This document shows positions 26,771 to 35,993 of a stretch of 64,000 nt of DNA, one piece after another (position 1 is the first letter of the stretch; every line of letters begins with the position of its first letter). Below the pieces are notes generated by a model. The model saw nothing but the letters and a program-made list of their open reading frames with translations, was not told the DNA's origin and searched no databases. The translations under genes and the position numbers were made by a program. Source of the stretch: JAGRMG01 sp047975215 (GTDB lineage: Bacteria; Pseudomonadota; Alphaproteobacteria; Rhodobacterales; Rhodobacteraceae); assembly GCA_047975215.1 (NCBI GenBank), contig JBKEDD010000107.1:1-64000 (forward strand). Reading direction: 5' to 3'.

Positions 26771-28297
26771 ATGCCGCCAAGATGGACGACGCAGACCAGT
26801 CTAGCCGCGATGGCCGCCGCAGTGGTGGCGACCGCCGCGCCCGCGGGCGAAGGGTACGACCAGCACCTTGATGTCATCCGGCGCACCCCGGCAGAGGCAG
26901 GCCGGATCGCCGCCGCCGTCGCGCCCGCGACGGAATTTTCAGCACCCGAACCGTTCGAGGCGATGCCCGGCGGCGCCGCCACGGTAAGGGCGCGCACCGG
27001 ACGCGATGCCTTCTCGCAGCCTTCCGCCAACATGGATTTCGCCGGCGAACTGGATTTCAGGGTCGGCAACGGGCTGTTTCGCAAGCTCTGGGTGTCCTCG
27101 CCGTCCTCGACCAGGGCATCTGACGGGCTTGGCCCGCTCTACAACGCCCGCTCATGCCAGCGGTGCCACATCAAGGACGGGCGCGGCCGCCCCCCCGAGG
27201 GCGGCGATGATGCGTCGGCGTCGATGGTACTGCGCGTGTCCATCCCCGGCGATACCGCGATCCGTGAAATCGAAGGGTATCTGCCGACCGTCCCTGACCC
27301 TGTCTACGGCGTGCAGTTGCAGGGCTTCGCATTGGCCGGGCACGCCGCCGAATACCGCCTGCACATCGACCATGTCGAAACCACCATCGCCCTTTCGGGC
27401 GGCGAGACGGCGACGCTGCGCGGGCCGGTCTATTCCGTGGCCGACCTGGGCTATGGCCCGCTGCATCCCCGCGCGATGCTGAGCCCGCGCGTCGCGCCCC
27501 AGATGATCGGGCTGGGGCTGTTGGAGGCGATCCCGGCCGCCGATATCCTTGCCGGCGCCGACGAGGACGACCATGACGGCGACGGCATATCCGGGCGCGC
27601 CAACATCGTCTGGTCAGACGAGTTCGGCGGGCCGATGCCCGGCAGGTTCGGGCTCAAGGCCGGTGCCCCGACATTGCGCCAGCAATCGGCCTCTGCCTTT
27701 GCTATCGACATCGGCATTTCCAGCCCGCTATACCCCGCACCATGGGGAGAATGCAGCGAGGCGCAGGCCGCCTGCCGCACCGCGCCACATGGCGACGGCG
27801 ATGTGCGCGGCCAGGAGATCGACGAAACCGGGCTTGGCCTTGTCGCCTTCTACAGCGGCAACCTCGCGGTTCCGGCGCGCCGCGATGTGGACGACCCGGA
27901 GGTGTTGCGCGGCAAGCAGGCGTTCTACGACACCGGCTGCATTTCGTGCCACCGCCCGAAGTTCGTTACCCACCGCCTTGCCGACCGCCCCGAGCAGAGC
28001 TTTCAGTTGATCTGGCCCTATTCCGACCTGTTGCTGCACGACATGGGCGAGGGGCTGGCCGACAATCGCCCCGAGGCGCGCGCGACCGGGCGGGAATGGC
28101 GCACGCCGCCCTTGTGGGGGATCGGGCTGACCGAGCAGGTTTCGGGCCATACGCGGTTTCTGCACGACGGGCGCGCGCGTTCGCTTCTCGAAGCGATCCT
28201 GTGGCACGGTGGCGAGGCCGCGCCGCACCGGGATGCGGTGATTGCCATGGACCCGGCGGACCGCGCCGCCCTGATCCGGTTCCTGGAGAGCCTTTGA
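26771..28297 (+). CDS. Di-heme oxidoreductase family protein (DUF1111)
   Basis: A 508-residue periplasmic c-type cytochrome. A signal peptide (MAAAVVATAAPAGEG) is followed by two CxxCH sites: CQRCH in the first half and CISCH in the second, the latter in the peroxidase-like C-terminal domain (QAFYDTGCISCHRPKF). DHOR proteins are bacterial di-heme enzymes often found with imelysins; the substrate is not known. The ATG at 26771 gives the best signal peptide; a GTG at 26693 would add 26 residues. It is followed after one base by the second imelysin gene. Confidence 0.9.
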   Translation: MPPRWTTQTSLAAMAAAVVATAAPAGEGYDQHLDVIRRTPAEAGRIAAAVAPATEFSAPEPFEAMPGGAATVRARTGRDAFSQPSANMDFAGELDFRVGNGLFRKLWVSSPSSTRASDGLGPLYNARSCQRCHIKDGRGRPPEGGDDASASMVLRVSIPGDTAIREIEGYLPTVPDPVYGVQLQGFALAGHAAEYRLHIDHVETTIALSGGETATLRGPVYSVADLGYGPLHPRAMLSPRVAPQMIGLGLLEAIPAADILAGADEDDHDGDGISGRANIVWSDEFGGPMPGRFGLKAGAPTLRQQSASAFAIDIGISSPLYPAPWGECSEAQAACRTAPHGDGDVRGQEIDETGLGLVAFYSGNLAVPARRDVDDPEVLRGKQAFYDTGCISCHRPKFVTHRLADRPEQSFQLIWPYSDLLLHDMGEGLADNRPEARATGREWRTPPLWGIGLTEQVSGHTRFLHDGRARSLLEAILWHGGEAAPHRDAVIAMDPADRAALIRFLESL

Positions 28298-28298
28298 G

Positions 28299-29309
28299 AT
28301 GATCAAGCGCCTGATATCCGCATTCCTTTGCATCTGCCCGGCCATGACGGCGGCAGAGCCGGATCCGGGTGAAATCGTCGCCGCGCACGTCCTGCCCGGG
28401 TATGAGGCGCTGGCCGCCGAATCGGCGCGGCTCGACGCCGCCGCTTCGGCCGATTGCCGGCCCGGGGGCGACGCGCTGCAGGCTGCCTATCGCGATGCGT
28501 TCGATGCCTGGATGCGCGTCAGTCACCTGCGCTTTGGCCCGTCCGAAAGGAACGATCGCGCCTTCGCGCTGGCCTTCTGGCCCGATGATCGCGGCAGCAC
28601 GCCGAAAACCCTGCACAGGCTGGTGCAGGGGCGCGACCCGGCAATCGCCGACGCCGCAGCATATGCCGCCGTGTCGGTTGCCGCGCGCGGCTTTTATGCG
28701 CTGGAATTCCTGCTGTTCGATCCGGGCTTTGCAGATCCGGCCGATGCCGACTATGTCTGCCAGTTGATCCGCGCCGTGAGCGCGGACATTGCCGCCAATG
28801 CCGCCGCCATCCTGACCGACTGGCGCGACGAGTATGCCGGCCTTTTCGCCGGAGCCGGCGGGAACGAAACCTACCGCAGCCGCGAGGAAGCGATTCAGGA
28901 GCTTTACAAGGCCCTGACCGGCGGTCTGCAATTCACCGCCGAGACAAGGCTCGGCCGCCCGCTGGGCACGTTCGAGCGGCCGCGCCCGGCCCGGGCCGAG
29001 GCGCGGCGGTCGGGCCGGTCGCTGCGCCATGTCGTCCTGTCGCTTGAGGCGACGCGCGAACTGGCACTGGCCCTGGCGGAAAAGGGTACCGGCACCGCAG
29101 GAGAAATCGCCGGTGCTTTCGCAAATGCGCTGGAGCAGGCCGAACGGCTGGACGGTGATCCGGTCTTTGCCGGCGTCGCCGAACCTCAGGGGCGCTTGCG
29201 CGTCGAGGTTCTGCAACAGCGCATCGACGCTGTGCGCGAAGCGGTCGGAACGACGCTGGGCGCCGAGCTTGGCGTCGCGCAGGGTTTCAACGCGCTGGAT
29301 GGGGACTGA
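28299..29309 (+). CDS. Second imelysin-family periplasmic protein
   Basis: A 336-residue protein with a signal peptide (cleavage near MTAAEPD) and the two-bundle helical pattern of imelysins (DAWMRVSHLRFGPSERND). The motif region reads GFYALE, so the His of GxHxxE is replaced by Tyr; the Glu is kept. This matches the shorter imelysin paralogues found beside DHOR genes. The gene starts one base after the DHOR stop and is followed three bases later by the DUF1513 gene, so the three are almost certainly co-translated. Confidence 0.85.
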   Translation: MIKRLISAFLCICPAMTAAEPDPGEIVAAHVLPGYEALAAESARLDAAASADCRPGGDALQAAYRDAFDAWMRVSHLRFGPSERNDRAFALAFWPDDRGSTPKTLHRLVQGRDPAIADAAAYAAVSVAARGFYALEFLLFDPGFADPADADYVCQLIRAVSADIAANAAAILTDWRDEYAGLFAGAGGNETYRSREEAIQELYKALTGGLQFTAETRLGRPLGTFERPRPARAEARRSGRSLRHVVLSLEATRELALALAEKGTGTAGEIAGAFANALEQAERLDGDPVFAGVAEPQGRLRVEVLQQRIDAVREAVGTTLGAELGVAQGFNALDGD

Positions 29310-29312
29310 GCC

Positions 29313-30392
29313 ATGCTGTCACGCCGCGCATTCATCGGCACCGCCGCAGCCGCGGGAACCATGGCCGGGACCGGCTGGGCGGCCTTGGGCGGGCCTGCCT
29401 ACCTGTCCGCGGCGCGTTGGCCTGACGGGCGCTTTGCGCTGTGCGGGCTGGCCGATGACGGAACGATATTGTTCGGCCTCGACCTGCCCGGGCGCGGACA
29501 CGCCGCGGCGGCGCACCCCCGGCGTGCCCAGGCCGTCGCCTTTGCCCGCCGGCCGGGCGGTTTTGCCCTTGTGATCGACTGTGCCTCGGGTGCGGTGGTG
29601 CGCGAACTTGCAGCGCCGTCGGGGCGGCATTTCTACGGTCACGGCGCGTTCTCGGTCGATGGCAGCCGGCTTTACACGACAGAAAACGATTTCGACGCGG
29701 CGCGCGGCGTCATCGGCGTCTGGGACGCGGAGGGCGGCTATGGCCGGGTCGGCGAGTTCGCATCGGGCGGTGTCGGACCGCACGAAATCCTGCGCCTTCC
29801 GGCAAGCGACGTGCTCGCCGTCGCCAATGGCGGCATCGAGACCCACCCCGACGCCGGGCGCGCCAAGCTGAACCTGCCGTTCATGCGGCCCAACCTGGCC
29901 TATCTCGACCCCGAGGGCGAGACGCTGGAGATCGTCGAACATCCGGACGCGTGGCGCCGCAATTCGATCCGCCACCTTGCCGCCAGCGCCGACGGCCGTA
30001 TCGCCGCGGCGTTCCAGTGGCAGGGCGAAGCGGCCGACACGCCGCCGCTTCTGGCCCTGCACGAGCGGGGGGGCCAGTTCCGCTATCTTTCCGCTGGCGA
30101 AGGCGAGGAACGCCGGATGCAGGGCTATGCCGGCAGCACCGCCTTCAGCGACGACGGCGCCCTGGTTGCCTTTACGGCACCGCGCGGCGGGGCCTTGCAG
30201 GTCTTTGACGCCACCAGCGGCGCGCATCGGGCCACGCTGCCGATGACCGATGTCTGCGGTATCGCCGCCGCGGCGGGCGGGTTCGCCGTGACCTCGGGCG
30301 GTGGCGCCGTGGCCTGGGCCGGACGGGACGGGCTGCATCGGCTTGCGCTGGACAGGATCGCCTGGGACAACCACCTGGTGAGGATCGGATGA
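29313..30392 (+). CDS. DUF1513 beta-propeller protein, TAT-exported
   Basis: A 359-residue protein with a TAT-like signal (MLSRRAFIGTAAAAG) and repeated blade-like segments (GHGAFSVDGSRLYTTENDFD; VGPHEILRLP). This is the DUF1513 family, typically encoded with imelysins and DHOR proteins in iron-regulated loci. It is periplasmic and probably a propeller; its biochemical role is unknown. It is the last gene of the bfd-DHOR-imelysin operon. Confidence 0.88.
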   Translation: MLSRRAFIGTAAAAGTMAGTGWAALGGPAYLSAARWPDGRFALCGLADDGTILFGLDLPGRGHAAAAHPRRAQAVAFARRPGGFALVIDCASGAVVRELAAPSGRHFYGHGAFSVDGSRLYTTENDFDAARGVIGVWDAEGGYGRVGEFASGGVGPHEILRLPASDVLAVANGGIETHPDAGRAKLNLPFMRPNLAYLDPEGETLEIVEHPDAWRRNSIRHLAASADGRIAAAFQWQGEAADTPPLLALHERGGQFRYLSAGEGEERRMQGYAGSTAFSDDGALVAFTAPRGGALQVFDATSGAHRATLPMTDVCGIAAAAGGFAVTSGGGAVAWAGRDGLHRLALDRIAWDNHLVRIG

Positions 30393-30422
30393 GCATGGCC
30401 GGTCGCGTCTTGACGGTCTCAT

Positions 30423-30443
30423 TTCCGAGTGATTTGATCGGAA
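30423..30443 (+). promoter_or_regulatory. Candidate iron-responsive operator before the hexaheme gene
   Basis: A perfect inverted repeat TTCCGA-N9-TCGGAA, the most symmetrical of the shared sites. It lies about 115 bases before the hexaheme cytochrome start and 30 bases after the DUF1513 stop. Confidence 0.65.
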
Positions 30444-30558
30444 TCAAACCCTGTCGCCGATCGCCATGCTAGGCGTCGGGGCGGAAACGGCACCCGCGAG
30501 CGGGTTTCGGCACTCAGGGCGCCGCGCCGTCAGAGACCCAAGGCCATAAGTTCGTCAC

Positions 30559-33500
30559 ATGACGCAGGAAGTTACCGACACGTTTCGCGCCCCGCGGCAG
30601 GGCATTGGGGCTGCCCTTTGGAAATGGGCCGCGTACCGGTCGAAAGCGGCTGAACTGACGATCTACCTGCTGGCGATCAGCGGCCTGGCGCTATGGGAAG
30701 GGTTCGGCCTTGCCTGGCAGTTTCAGCGGACCACGCTGACCTTTCATCTGCTGTTGTCGCTGCTGGTGTTCCCGGTCCTTGTGGTACCGTTCTGGCTGGT
30801 GCATCGCGGCATCCTGAAACGGTCGGACAAGCCCTTGCTGCGACAGACCGGCCGCGCCATAGAATACGGCCTGATCCTGCTGGTGATAAGCGGGCTGTAT
30901 CTCACGCTGTTTGGCAACCGCGGCGACGCGGGCGGGCGTATCGCCTACTGGGCTCATCTGCTGCCGGCTGTTCCGCTGGCGGTGCTGGTGGTGCGTCACG
31001 CATTGCGATGGTCGATGCTCAGACGTCTGAAATGGCTGTTCGCCCTGGCCCTGGCGCTGAGCGCGCTGGCCGGAGCGGCGCTGGCGGCGACCGCAAGCGG
31101 TTCGCTGGTCGCGGACGAGCGTGGGAGCACGCTGTTCAGCGCCAATTTCGATGCCGGAAGCCTGTCGTGGATCGACCGCGAAACCGGCGCGCGGCTCGGA
31201 GAGGTGCGGACCGGCGGCGATCTGCGGCGCCTGGCACTGGGCGAGGGGGCAACCGTTGCCGCGACCGACTACAGCGGCGGGCGGGTGGTGTTCGTCGACT
31301 GGCGCGAAGGCGAAATTACCGCCGCGATCGACGTGGGCCGCCGCCCGTTCGGGATCGTCCACGACGCGGCCAACGGCCTGTTCTGGGTGACGTTGTTCGA
31401 GGATCATCAGGTGCTGGCCGTTCACCCCGAACGCGGCGTGCTTTTCCGCGTCGAGACCGATGAAACCCCTCGCGGGCTGGCGCTTTTGTCCGACGGGCGG
31501 CTGCTGGTGAGCCATGCAATGATCGGCAAGGTGTCGGTGTTCGATACCCGCGCCCTGCCGCCGCGACACCTGAAAACCATCGCCCTGCACGAGACGCAGG
31601 AGGCGGACGAGTTCGTCTCGCAGGGCGTGCCGCGGCTGCTGGACGATATCGCCGTCAGCCCCGACGAGACCGAAGCCTGGCTACCGCATGTTCTGTGGAA
31701 TTTCGACCATCTGTTCCAGTTCCAGTCGACGATCTTTCCGTCCCTGTCGGTGCTGTCGCTGACGCCGGGGGCCGAACGCGAACTGCCTGCCCGGCGCAAA
31801 CACCTGTTCCGTCAGATCGACCTGAAGGATCCGGTGCAGAAACGCTTTGACGGCTCGGCCAAGACCATCATCGTGTCGAACCCGCATGACGCGGCCTTTT
31901 CGCCGGATGGCGGGCGCGTGTTTGTCACCCTTGCCGGCAGCGAGGATCTGCTGGTGTTCGACCTTGCCGTGCGCGACCCGATCGCGGCGGCGGAACCGGC
32001 CGACGGCGTTGCGCGAACCGATGCCGTGGCCAGCCAGATCCTGCGCCACCTTCCGGGCGCCAACCCGCGCGGGCTGGTCGCCGACGGCGGCGAACTGTTC
32101 GTCCAGAACGCGATGAGCCTCGACATGACCCGGCTGGTGGGGGATGGCGCCTCCGTGCGCGTGGCCGATCCGGTCTTTGCCCGGCTGGTCGAGGCCGACC
32201 CGGTCGCGCCCTCACTGCGCGCCGGCACGCGGCTGTTTCATTCGGGCAATATCGACCGCGACCCGGACCATCCGATGACCGGCGACTACTGGATGAGTTG
32301 CCAGTCTTGCCATGTCGACGGGTTCAACTTCACCAACGGTTATCTCTACGAGGATACGCGGATCGACAAGTACCGCTATGCCCGTGTCGGGCATGGCAAC
32401 CTGTCGGCGATGATCGCCGGCGACTTCGTCGGCGACTATGTCCGCATCGTACAGGACACCCAGGGCGGCATGGGTCATGACGGCGAAGGTACGGCCGAGC
32501 TTGTCGACCCCGCCGATCCCCCCGCCGAGGTGGCCGCAATGATGGCGGAACTGCACGAATACGTCACCGCCAGGGGCAACCTTCCGCTGGTCTCCAACTG
32601 GCTTCGGCTCGACGACGACCGCGGCACCGTGCACGAAAGCGAATGGACGAATTCGGCCGTCTGCGCGGAATGTCATTCCGACATGTTCGAGCAATGGGCG
32701 GACAGCCTGCACCGGCTGATGGGCGACTCGAACCCGTATTACAAGGTCGTCGAGGATGTCGCCGCCGAAGCCGAGGGCGAGGCGTTCCGCGCCTGGTGCA
32801 TGGGCTGCCACCATCCGCAGGGGCTGTTGTCGGGGCTGCGTGCGACCTCGGATGCCGGCCACATGTTCGAACAGGGTGGCACTTCGCTGTTTGCCGCGAT
32901 GGAGCGTGGTGAGCCCGACCTTGACGAAGGCACCGGCTGCCTGTTCTGCCACCGCATAACGCGCCTGGAAAGCGCCCGCAGCCGCACCGCCGGCGCGAAC
33001 GCCAGTTTCACCGTCAACATCAAGGATCGCGAAACCTATGTGTTCGAGGATGCCAAGGCGGAGATCCTCAACTGGCTGGGCGGCCATTCGATCAACGCCA
33101 AGCCCGGGGTTCACGCCGAATCCTACAGCCAGGAATTCTACTCCGATTCGCGCCTGTGCAGCACCTGCCACAACGAATTCGCCCCCGGCAGCGGCGCGGT
33201 GATCGTCGATACCTATGGTGAATGGGAAGCCTCGCCCTTCAACGCTCCGGGCGATCCCGCCCGCCACCGGACCTGCATCGACTGCCACATGCATGGCGAT
33301 ATCGGACGCATCGGGCAGGACGTGCCCGGCATCTCGACCGATGGCGGCCGCATCAAGGCCAATGTCGTCACCCACCAGTTCACCGGCGCTAACTACCATC
33401 TGGTCGGGTTGCGCAACGCGGGCCTGAAACGGATGAGCATCGAACTGTTGCGCACCGCGGCCGAGCTTGACATCGCGCTTGCACCCGATGGCGGGCTAAA

Positions 33501-33954
33501 CGTCCGGGTCCGCAATGTCGGTGCCGGACACGCCTTGCCCACCGGGGTTGCTGATTTCCGCCAGGTCTGGCTCGATGTGACCGTTCGCGATGCCGAAGGC
33601 CGGATCGTGCTGGAAAGCGGCAAGATCGACGCGTCCGGCACCGTCGATCCGCAGGCGCGGTTCTTTCGCAAGGTGTTCGGCGACAAGCGCGGCAAGCCGG
33701 TTGGCCTGGCCTTCTGGCGCTACGAGAAGATGCTCGAGGACACCAAGATCCCCGCTGGCGGCCATCGCGACGAGGTGTTCGAACTGCCGGCCGGGATCGC
33801 CTTTCCTCTGACCGCCGACGTGCGGCTGATGTTCCGGACCTACCCGCAAGCCGTCACCGATGCCGTGCGCGCGCAGTACCCGGATCTGACCGACCCCGAA
33901 GCCGTGCAGATCGCGCAGGCCCGGGCCATTCTTGAACAGGTCGCGCAACAATGA
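30559..33954 (+). CDS. Membrane b-heme / beta-propeller / hexaheme c-type cytochrome fusion
   Basis: A 1131-residue protein in three parts. Residues about 33-180 form five hydrophobic segments; two of them carry spaced His pairs, H63 with H82 and H133 with H147, resembling b-heme ligation in cytochrome b-type anchors. Residues about 180-560 show repeated propeller-like strands (SWIDRETGARLGEVRTGGDL; NPHDAAFSPDGGRVFVTLAG). The C-terminal part has six CxxCH heme sites at about 581, 702, 747, 794, 867 and 906, in a cytochrome c554-like arrangement, and ends in an Ig-like segment. It would span the inner membrane and expose the propeller and hemes to the periplasm. I know of no named family with this order. 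It is likely co-transcribed with the cupredoxin. Confidence 0.85.
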   Translation: MTQEVTDTFRAPRQGIGAALWKWAAYRSKAAELTIYLLAISGLALWEGFGLAWQFQRTTLTFHLLLSLLVFPVLVVPFWLVHRGILKRSDKPLLRQTGRAIEYGLILLVISGLYLTLFGNRGDAGGRIAYWAHLLPAVPLAVLVVRHALRWSMLRRLKWLFALALALSALAGAALAATASGSLVADERGSTLFSANFDAGSLSWIDRETGARLGEVRTGGDLRRLALGEGATVAATDYSGGRVVFVDWREGEITAAIDVGRRPFGIVHDAANGLFWVTLFEDHQVLAVHPERGVLFRVETDETPRGLALLSDGRLLVSHAMIGKVSVFDTRALPPRHLKTIALHETQEADEFVSQGVPRLLDDIAVSPDETEAWLPHVLWNFDHLFQFQSTIFPSLSVLSLTPGAERELPARRKHLFRQIDLKDPVQKRFDGSAKTIIVSNPHDAAFSPDGGRVFVTLAGSEDLLVFDLAVRDPIAAAEPADGVARTDAVASQILRHLPGANPRGLVADGGELFVQNAMSLDMTRLVGDGASVRVADPVFARLVEADPVAPSLRAGTRLFHSGNIDRDPDHPMTGDYWMSCQSCHVDGFNFTNGYLYEDTRIDKYRYARVGHGNLSAMIAGDFVGDYVRIVQDTQGGMGHDGEGTAELVDPADPPAEVAAMMAELHEYVTARGNLPLVSNWLRLDDDRGTVHESEWTNSAVCAECHSDMFEQWADSLHRLMGDSNPYYKVVEDVAAEAEGEAFRAWCMGCHHPQGLLSGLRATSDAGHMFEQGGTSLFAAMERGEPDLDEGTGCLFCHRITRLESARSRTAGANASFTVNIKDRETYVFEDAKAEILNWLGGHSINAKPGVHAESYSQEFYSDSRLCSTCHNEFAPGSGAVIVDTYGEWEASPFNAPGDPARHRTCIDCHMHGDIGRIGQDVPGISTDGGRIKANVVTHQFTGANYHLVGLRNAGLKRMSIELLRTAAELDIALAPDGGLNVRVRNVGAGHALPTGVADFRQVWLDVTVRDAEGRIVLESGKIDASGTVDPQARFFRKVFGDKRGKPVGLAFWRYEKMLEDTKIPAGGHRDEVFELPAGIAFPLTADVRLMFRTYPQAVTDAVRAQYPDLTDPEAVQIAQARAILEQVAQQ

Positions 33955-33980
33955 TCGCGACGCAGAAGCGGAGAACGCCA

Positions 33981-34466
33981 ATGACCCTGAAACCCATCGC
34001 GGCGGCGCTGGCGCTGAGCCTCGCCGGCCTGCTGCCCGCCGCCGGCGCGGCCCGGGCCGAGACCTTCGAGATCGACCAGGTGATCGACCTCACCGCACTG
34101 ACCCCCGAAGAGGTCTACCGTTTCGTGCCCGACTACCTGTGGATCGAACCCGGCGACACGATCGAATTCCTGAACTCGACCGGCAACCACACCGTGACGG
34201 CGATCGAGGGCATGTGGCCCGAAGGTGCGGAAGCGGTCAATATCGAGCATCAGCCGCGCGCGACAGTGACCTTCGAGCGGCCCGGCATTTACGGTTTCCG
34301 CTGCAAGGTTCATGGCCGGCACGGAATGTATGCGCTGATCGTGGTCGGGACGCCCGAGCCAAATATCGACCGGATCGATTATACCGGGGTTAGCGAACTG
34401 GGCCGCGAGGTGTTCGGCAGGCTGTTCGAGAAGATGCGGCAGGACATGACGGCCCGGGGCGACTGA
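33981..34466 (+). CDS. Pseudoazurin-like cupredoxin
   Basis: A 161-residue periplasmic type-1 copper protein. A signal peptide ends near GAARAET. The copper ligands are clear: H70 (GNHTVTAI), then C108, H111 and M116 in FRCKVHGRHGM, the C-x2-H-x4-M spacing of pseudoazurins. A C-terminal extension follows. An ATG at 33951 overlaps the cytochrome stop in ATGA, but the one at 33981 has GGAGA just upstream and a cleaner signal peptide. It probably carries electrons to or from the hexaheme protein. Confidence 0.88.
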   Translation: MTLKPIAAALALSLAGLLPAAGAARAETFEIDQVIDLTALTPEEVYRFVPDYLWIEPGDTIEFLNSTGNHTVTAIEGMWPEGAEAVNIEHQPRATVTFERPGIYGFRCKVHGRHGMYALIVVGTPEPNIDRIDYTGVSELGREVFGRLFEKMRQDMTARGD

Positions 34467-34490
34467 CGGCCATCGCCAGGGCTGCCGCCC

Positions 34491-34542
34491 GCGCCCCGCA
34501 TCCTGGTGAAGCCTGAGGCGAACGCCGGGTTTCGCGGGGCGC
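34491..34542. terminator. Inverted repeat between convergent cupredoxin and tonB genes
   Basis: GCGCCCCGC at 34491-34499 and its exact complement at 34534-34542, with a 34-base loop and no T tract. It is a possible bidirectional transcription barrier. Confidence 0.35.
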
Positions 34543-34602
34543 TGCCTTGGCAAACCCTTTGCTGAAACGGCGCCGTGATAGCCGTACCGGCTTTGCGACC
34601 GC

Positions 34603-35610
34603 TCAGCGGCCGAACCTTACCGGCAGCGAAAACGAAAAGACCGACCCCGCGAGTTCTTTCGGTGCCGAAGGAAAGCGCCCGGCGTTGCGGACCGCGGCCA
34701 CCGCCGCCGCGTCCAGCCGCGCGTCCCCCGATGAGTTTCGGATCCCGACCCCGGCCAGGCGGCCGTTGCGATCGACCGATATTTTCAGCACCACCTGGCC
34801 CCTGGCGCGCGTGCCCGAGGGATAACGCTTGCGGCGCTCGACCTGGCTGCGGATCTTCGCACCCCAGACCGATACCAGTTTGGCTTTCTGTCCCTTGGAC
34901 AATGTGCGCACCGCGGATTTTCCGCTGTTGCCTGCCTGGGCGGTGCCGCCGGCCCCGGCCGATTTCTGCGGCGCCGCACCGGCGCGGGCGGGTTGCGACC
35001 GTTCGGCCGGTTTCGCCTTCGTCTTCGGGGCAGGTTCCGGCGCGGGCCTCGGTTTGGGCGGCACCGGCGGTGGCGGCGTGTCCAGCTCGGCCCGGGGCGG
35101 TGCGGCGGTATCGGGCGAGGCCAGGGCAGGGGCCTTCAGTCGCCGGTTCGGGGCCTCGTCGCGGCGCACGGTGCTTCTCGGCAAGAGGTCGGGCCGTGTC
35201 GCCGGGGGCTGCATCTGCGTCACCGGCTCGATCTGTTTCGGTTGCGCTTCGGGGCGCGGGGCCGTTTCGGCGCGGGGCTCTTGCGGCACGTCCGGTTCAG
35301 GCGATGGCAATGCGGCGATGCGGATCCGTGCCTGGGGCGCGTCGTCCAGTTTCAGACCCGCCCCGAAAGACGCCTCCGTCTCGGGCGCCGCCTGCGGCTG
35401 CGGGATGGGATCGGCGGCCTGGGTTTCGGGCGGTCGGGTCCAGTCAGCCACCATGGTTTCGATCTGCGGCGTGGCGCCCGCCAACGTGACCATCGCATCG
35501 CCGCCGACACCGCCGGCCTCGGCGCCGTCGCTGGCCCAGTCCGCCATGAGAAGCACATGGACGGCGACGGCGAGCAGCGCGAAGCCCAGGATTTCCGCGC
35601 TCCGCCTCAT
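34603..35610 (-). CDS. tonB: Energy transducer TonB
   Basis: A 335-residue protein with an N-terminal membrane anchor (ILGFALLAVAVHVLLMADW), a long Pro/Ala/Glu-rich periplasmic spacer with PPPPVPPKPRPAPEPAPK, and the C-terminal TonB domain (SQVERRKRYPSGTRARGQV, VDRNGRLAGVGIRNSSGD). It passes proton-motive energy to outer-membrane receptors. Its start overlaps the stop of the upstream exbD gene, and it lies between the hexaheme locus and the heme receptor. Confidence 0.93.
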   Translation of the reverse strand: MRRSAEILGFALLAVAVHVLLMADWASDGAEAGGVGGDAMVTLAGATPQIETMVADWTRPPETQAADPIPQPQAAPETEASFGAGLKLDDAPQARIRIAALPSPEPDVPQEPRAETAPRPEAQPKQIEPVTQMQPPATRPDLLPRSTVRRDEAPNRRLKAPALASPDTAAPPRAELDTPPPPVPPKPRPAPEPAPKTKAKPAERSQPARAGAAPQKSAGAGGTAQAGNSGKSAVRTLSKGQKAKLVSVWGAKIRSQVERRKRYPSGTRARGQVVLKISVDRNGRLAGVGIRNSSGDARLDAAAVAAVRNAGRFPSAPKELAGSVFSFSLPVRFGR

Positions 35611-35990
35611 CTCGGGCTGACCACCAGTTCGACACCGGGCAGACCGGCCGCGGCAAGTTCGCGCAGAAGCGCGGCGAGCCTTGCCGCCTCGACATCGCGG
35701 TCGGCGACCAGCAGCAGCGGTTCCGTGCCGGATCTGTGCACTAGCAGGGCCTGCAAGGCATCCGCGCCTGTGACGTCCTCGAAATAGAGCAACCCGCCGG
35801 AGTCAAGGAACAGCTTGCCGAGGGCGTCTGATTGGGCGCCCGAGTCCGAATGCGGTGCCGTCACCTCGACCGGATCGGTGGGTGCGATCTGCGCGGTAAG
35901 CAGAAAGAACACCAGCAGCAGAAAAACCACGTTGATCATCGGGACGATGCTTTCCTGCGCCGGGCGCCGTGGGGAATCGTGAATTTCCAT
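35607..35990 (-). CDS. exbD: ExbD-family biopolymer transport protein (second copy)
   Basis: A 127-residue protein with one transmembrane helix following VPMINVVFLLLVFFLL and a periplasmic domain. The conserved membrane Asp of ExbD (IDVVFLLL) is replaced by Asn here (INVVFLLL), while the first copy keeps Asp. It may therefore act as a structural partner rather than a proton carrier. It lies three bases after the other exbD and overlaps tonB. Confidence 0.88.
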   Translation of the reverse strand: MEIHDSPRRPAQESIVPMINVVFLLLVFFLLTAQIAPTDPVEVTAPHSDSGAQSDALGKLFLDSGGLLYFEDVTGADALQALLVHRSGTEPLLLVADRDVEAARLAALLRELAAAGLPGVELVVSPR

Positions 35991-35993
35991 CGG

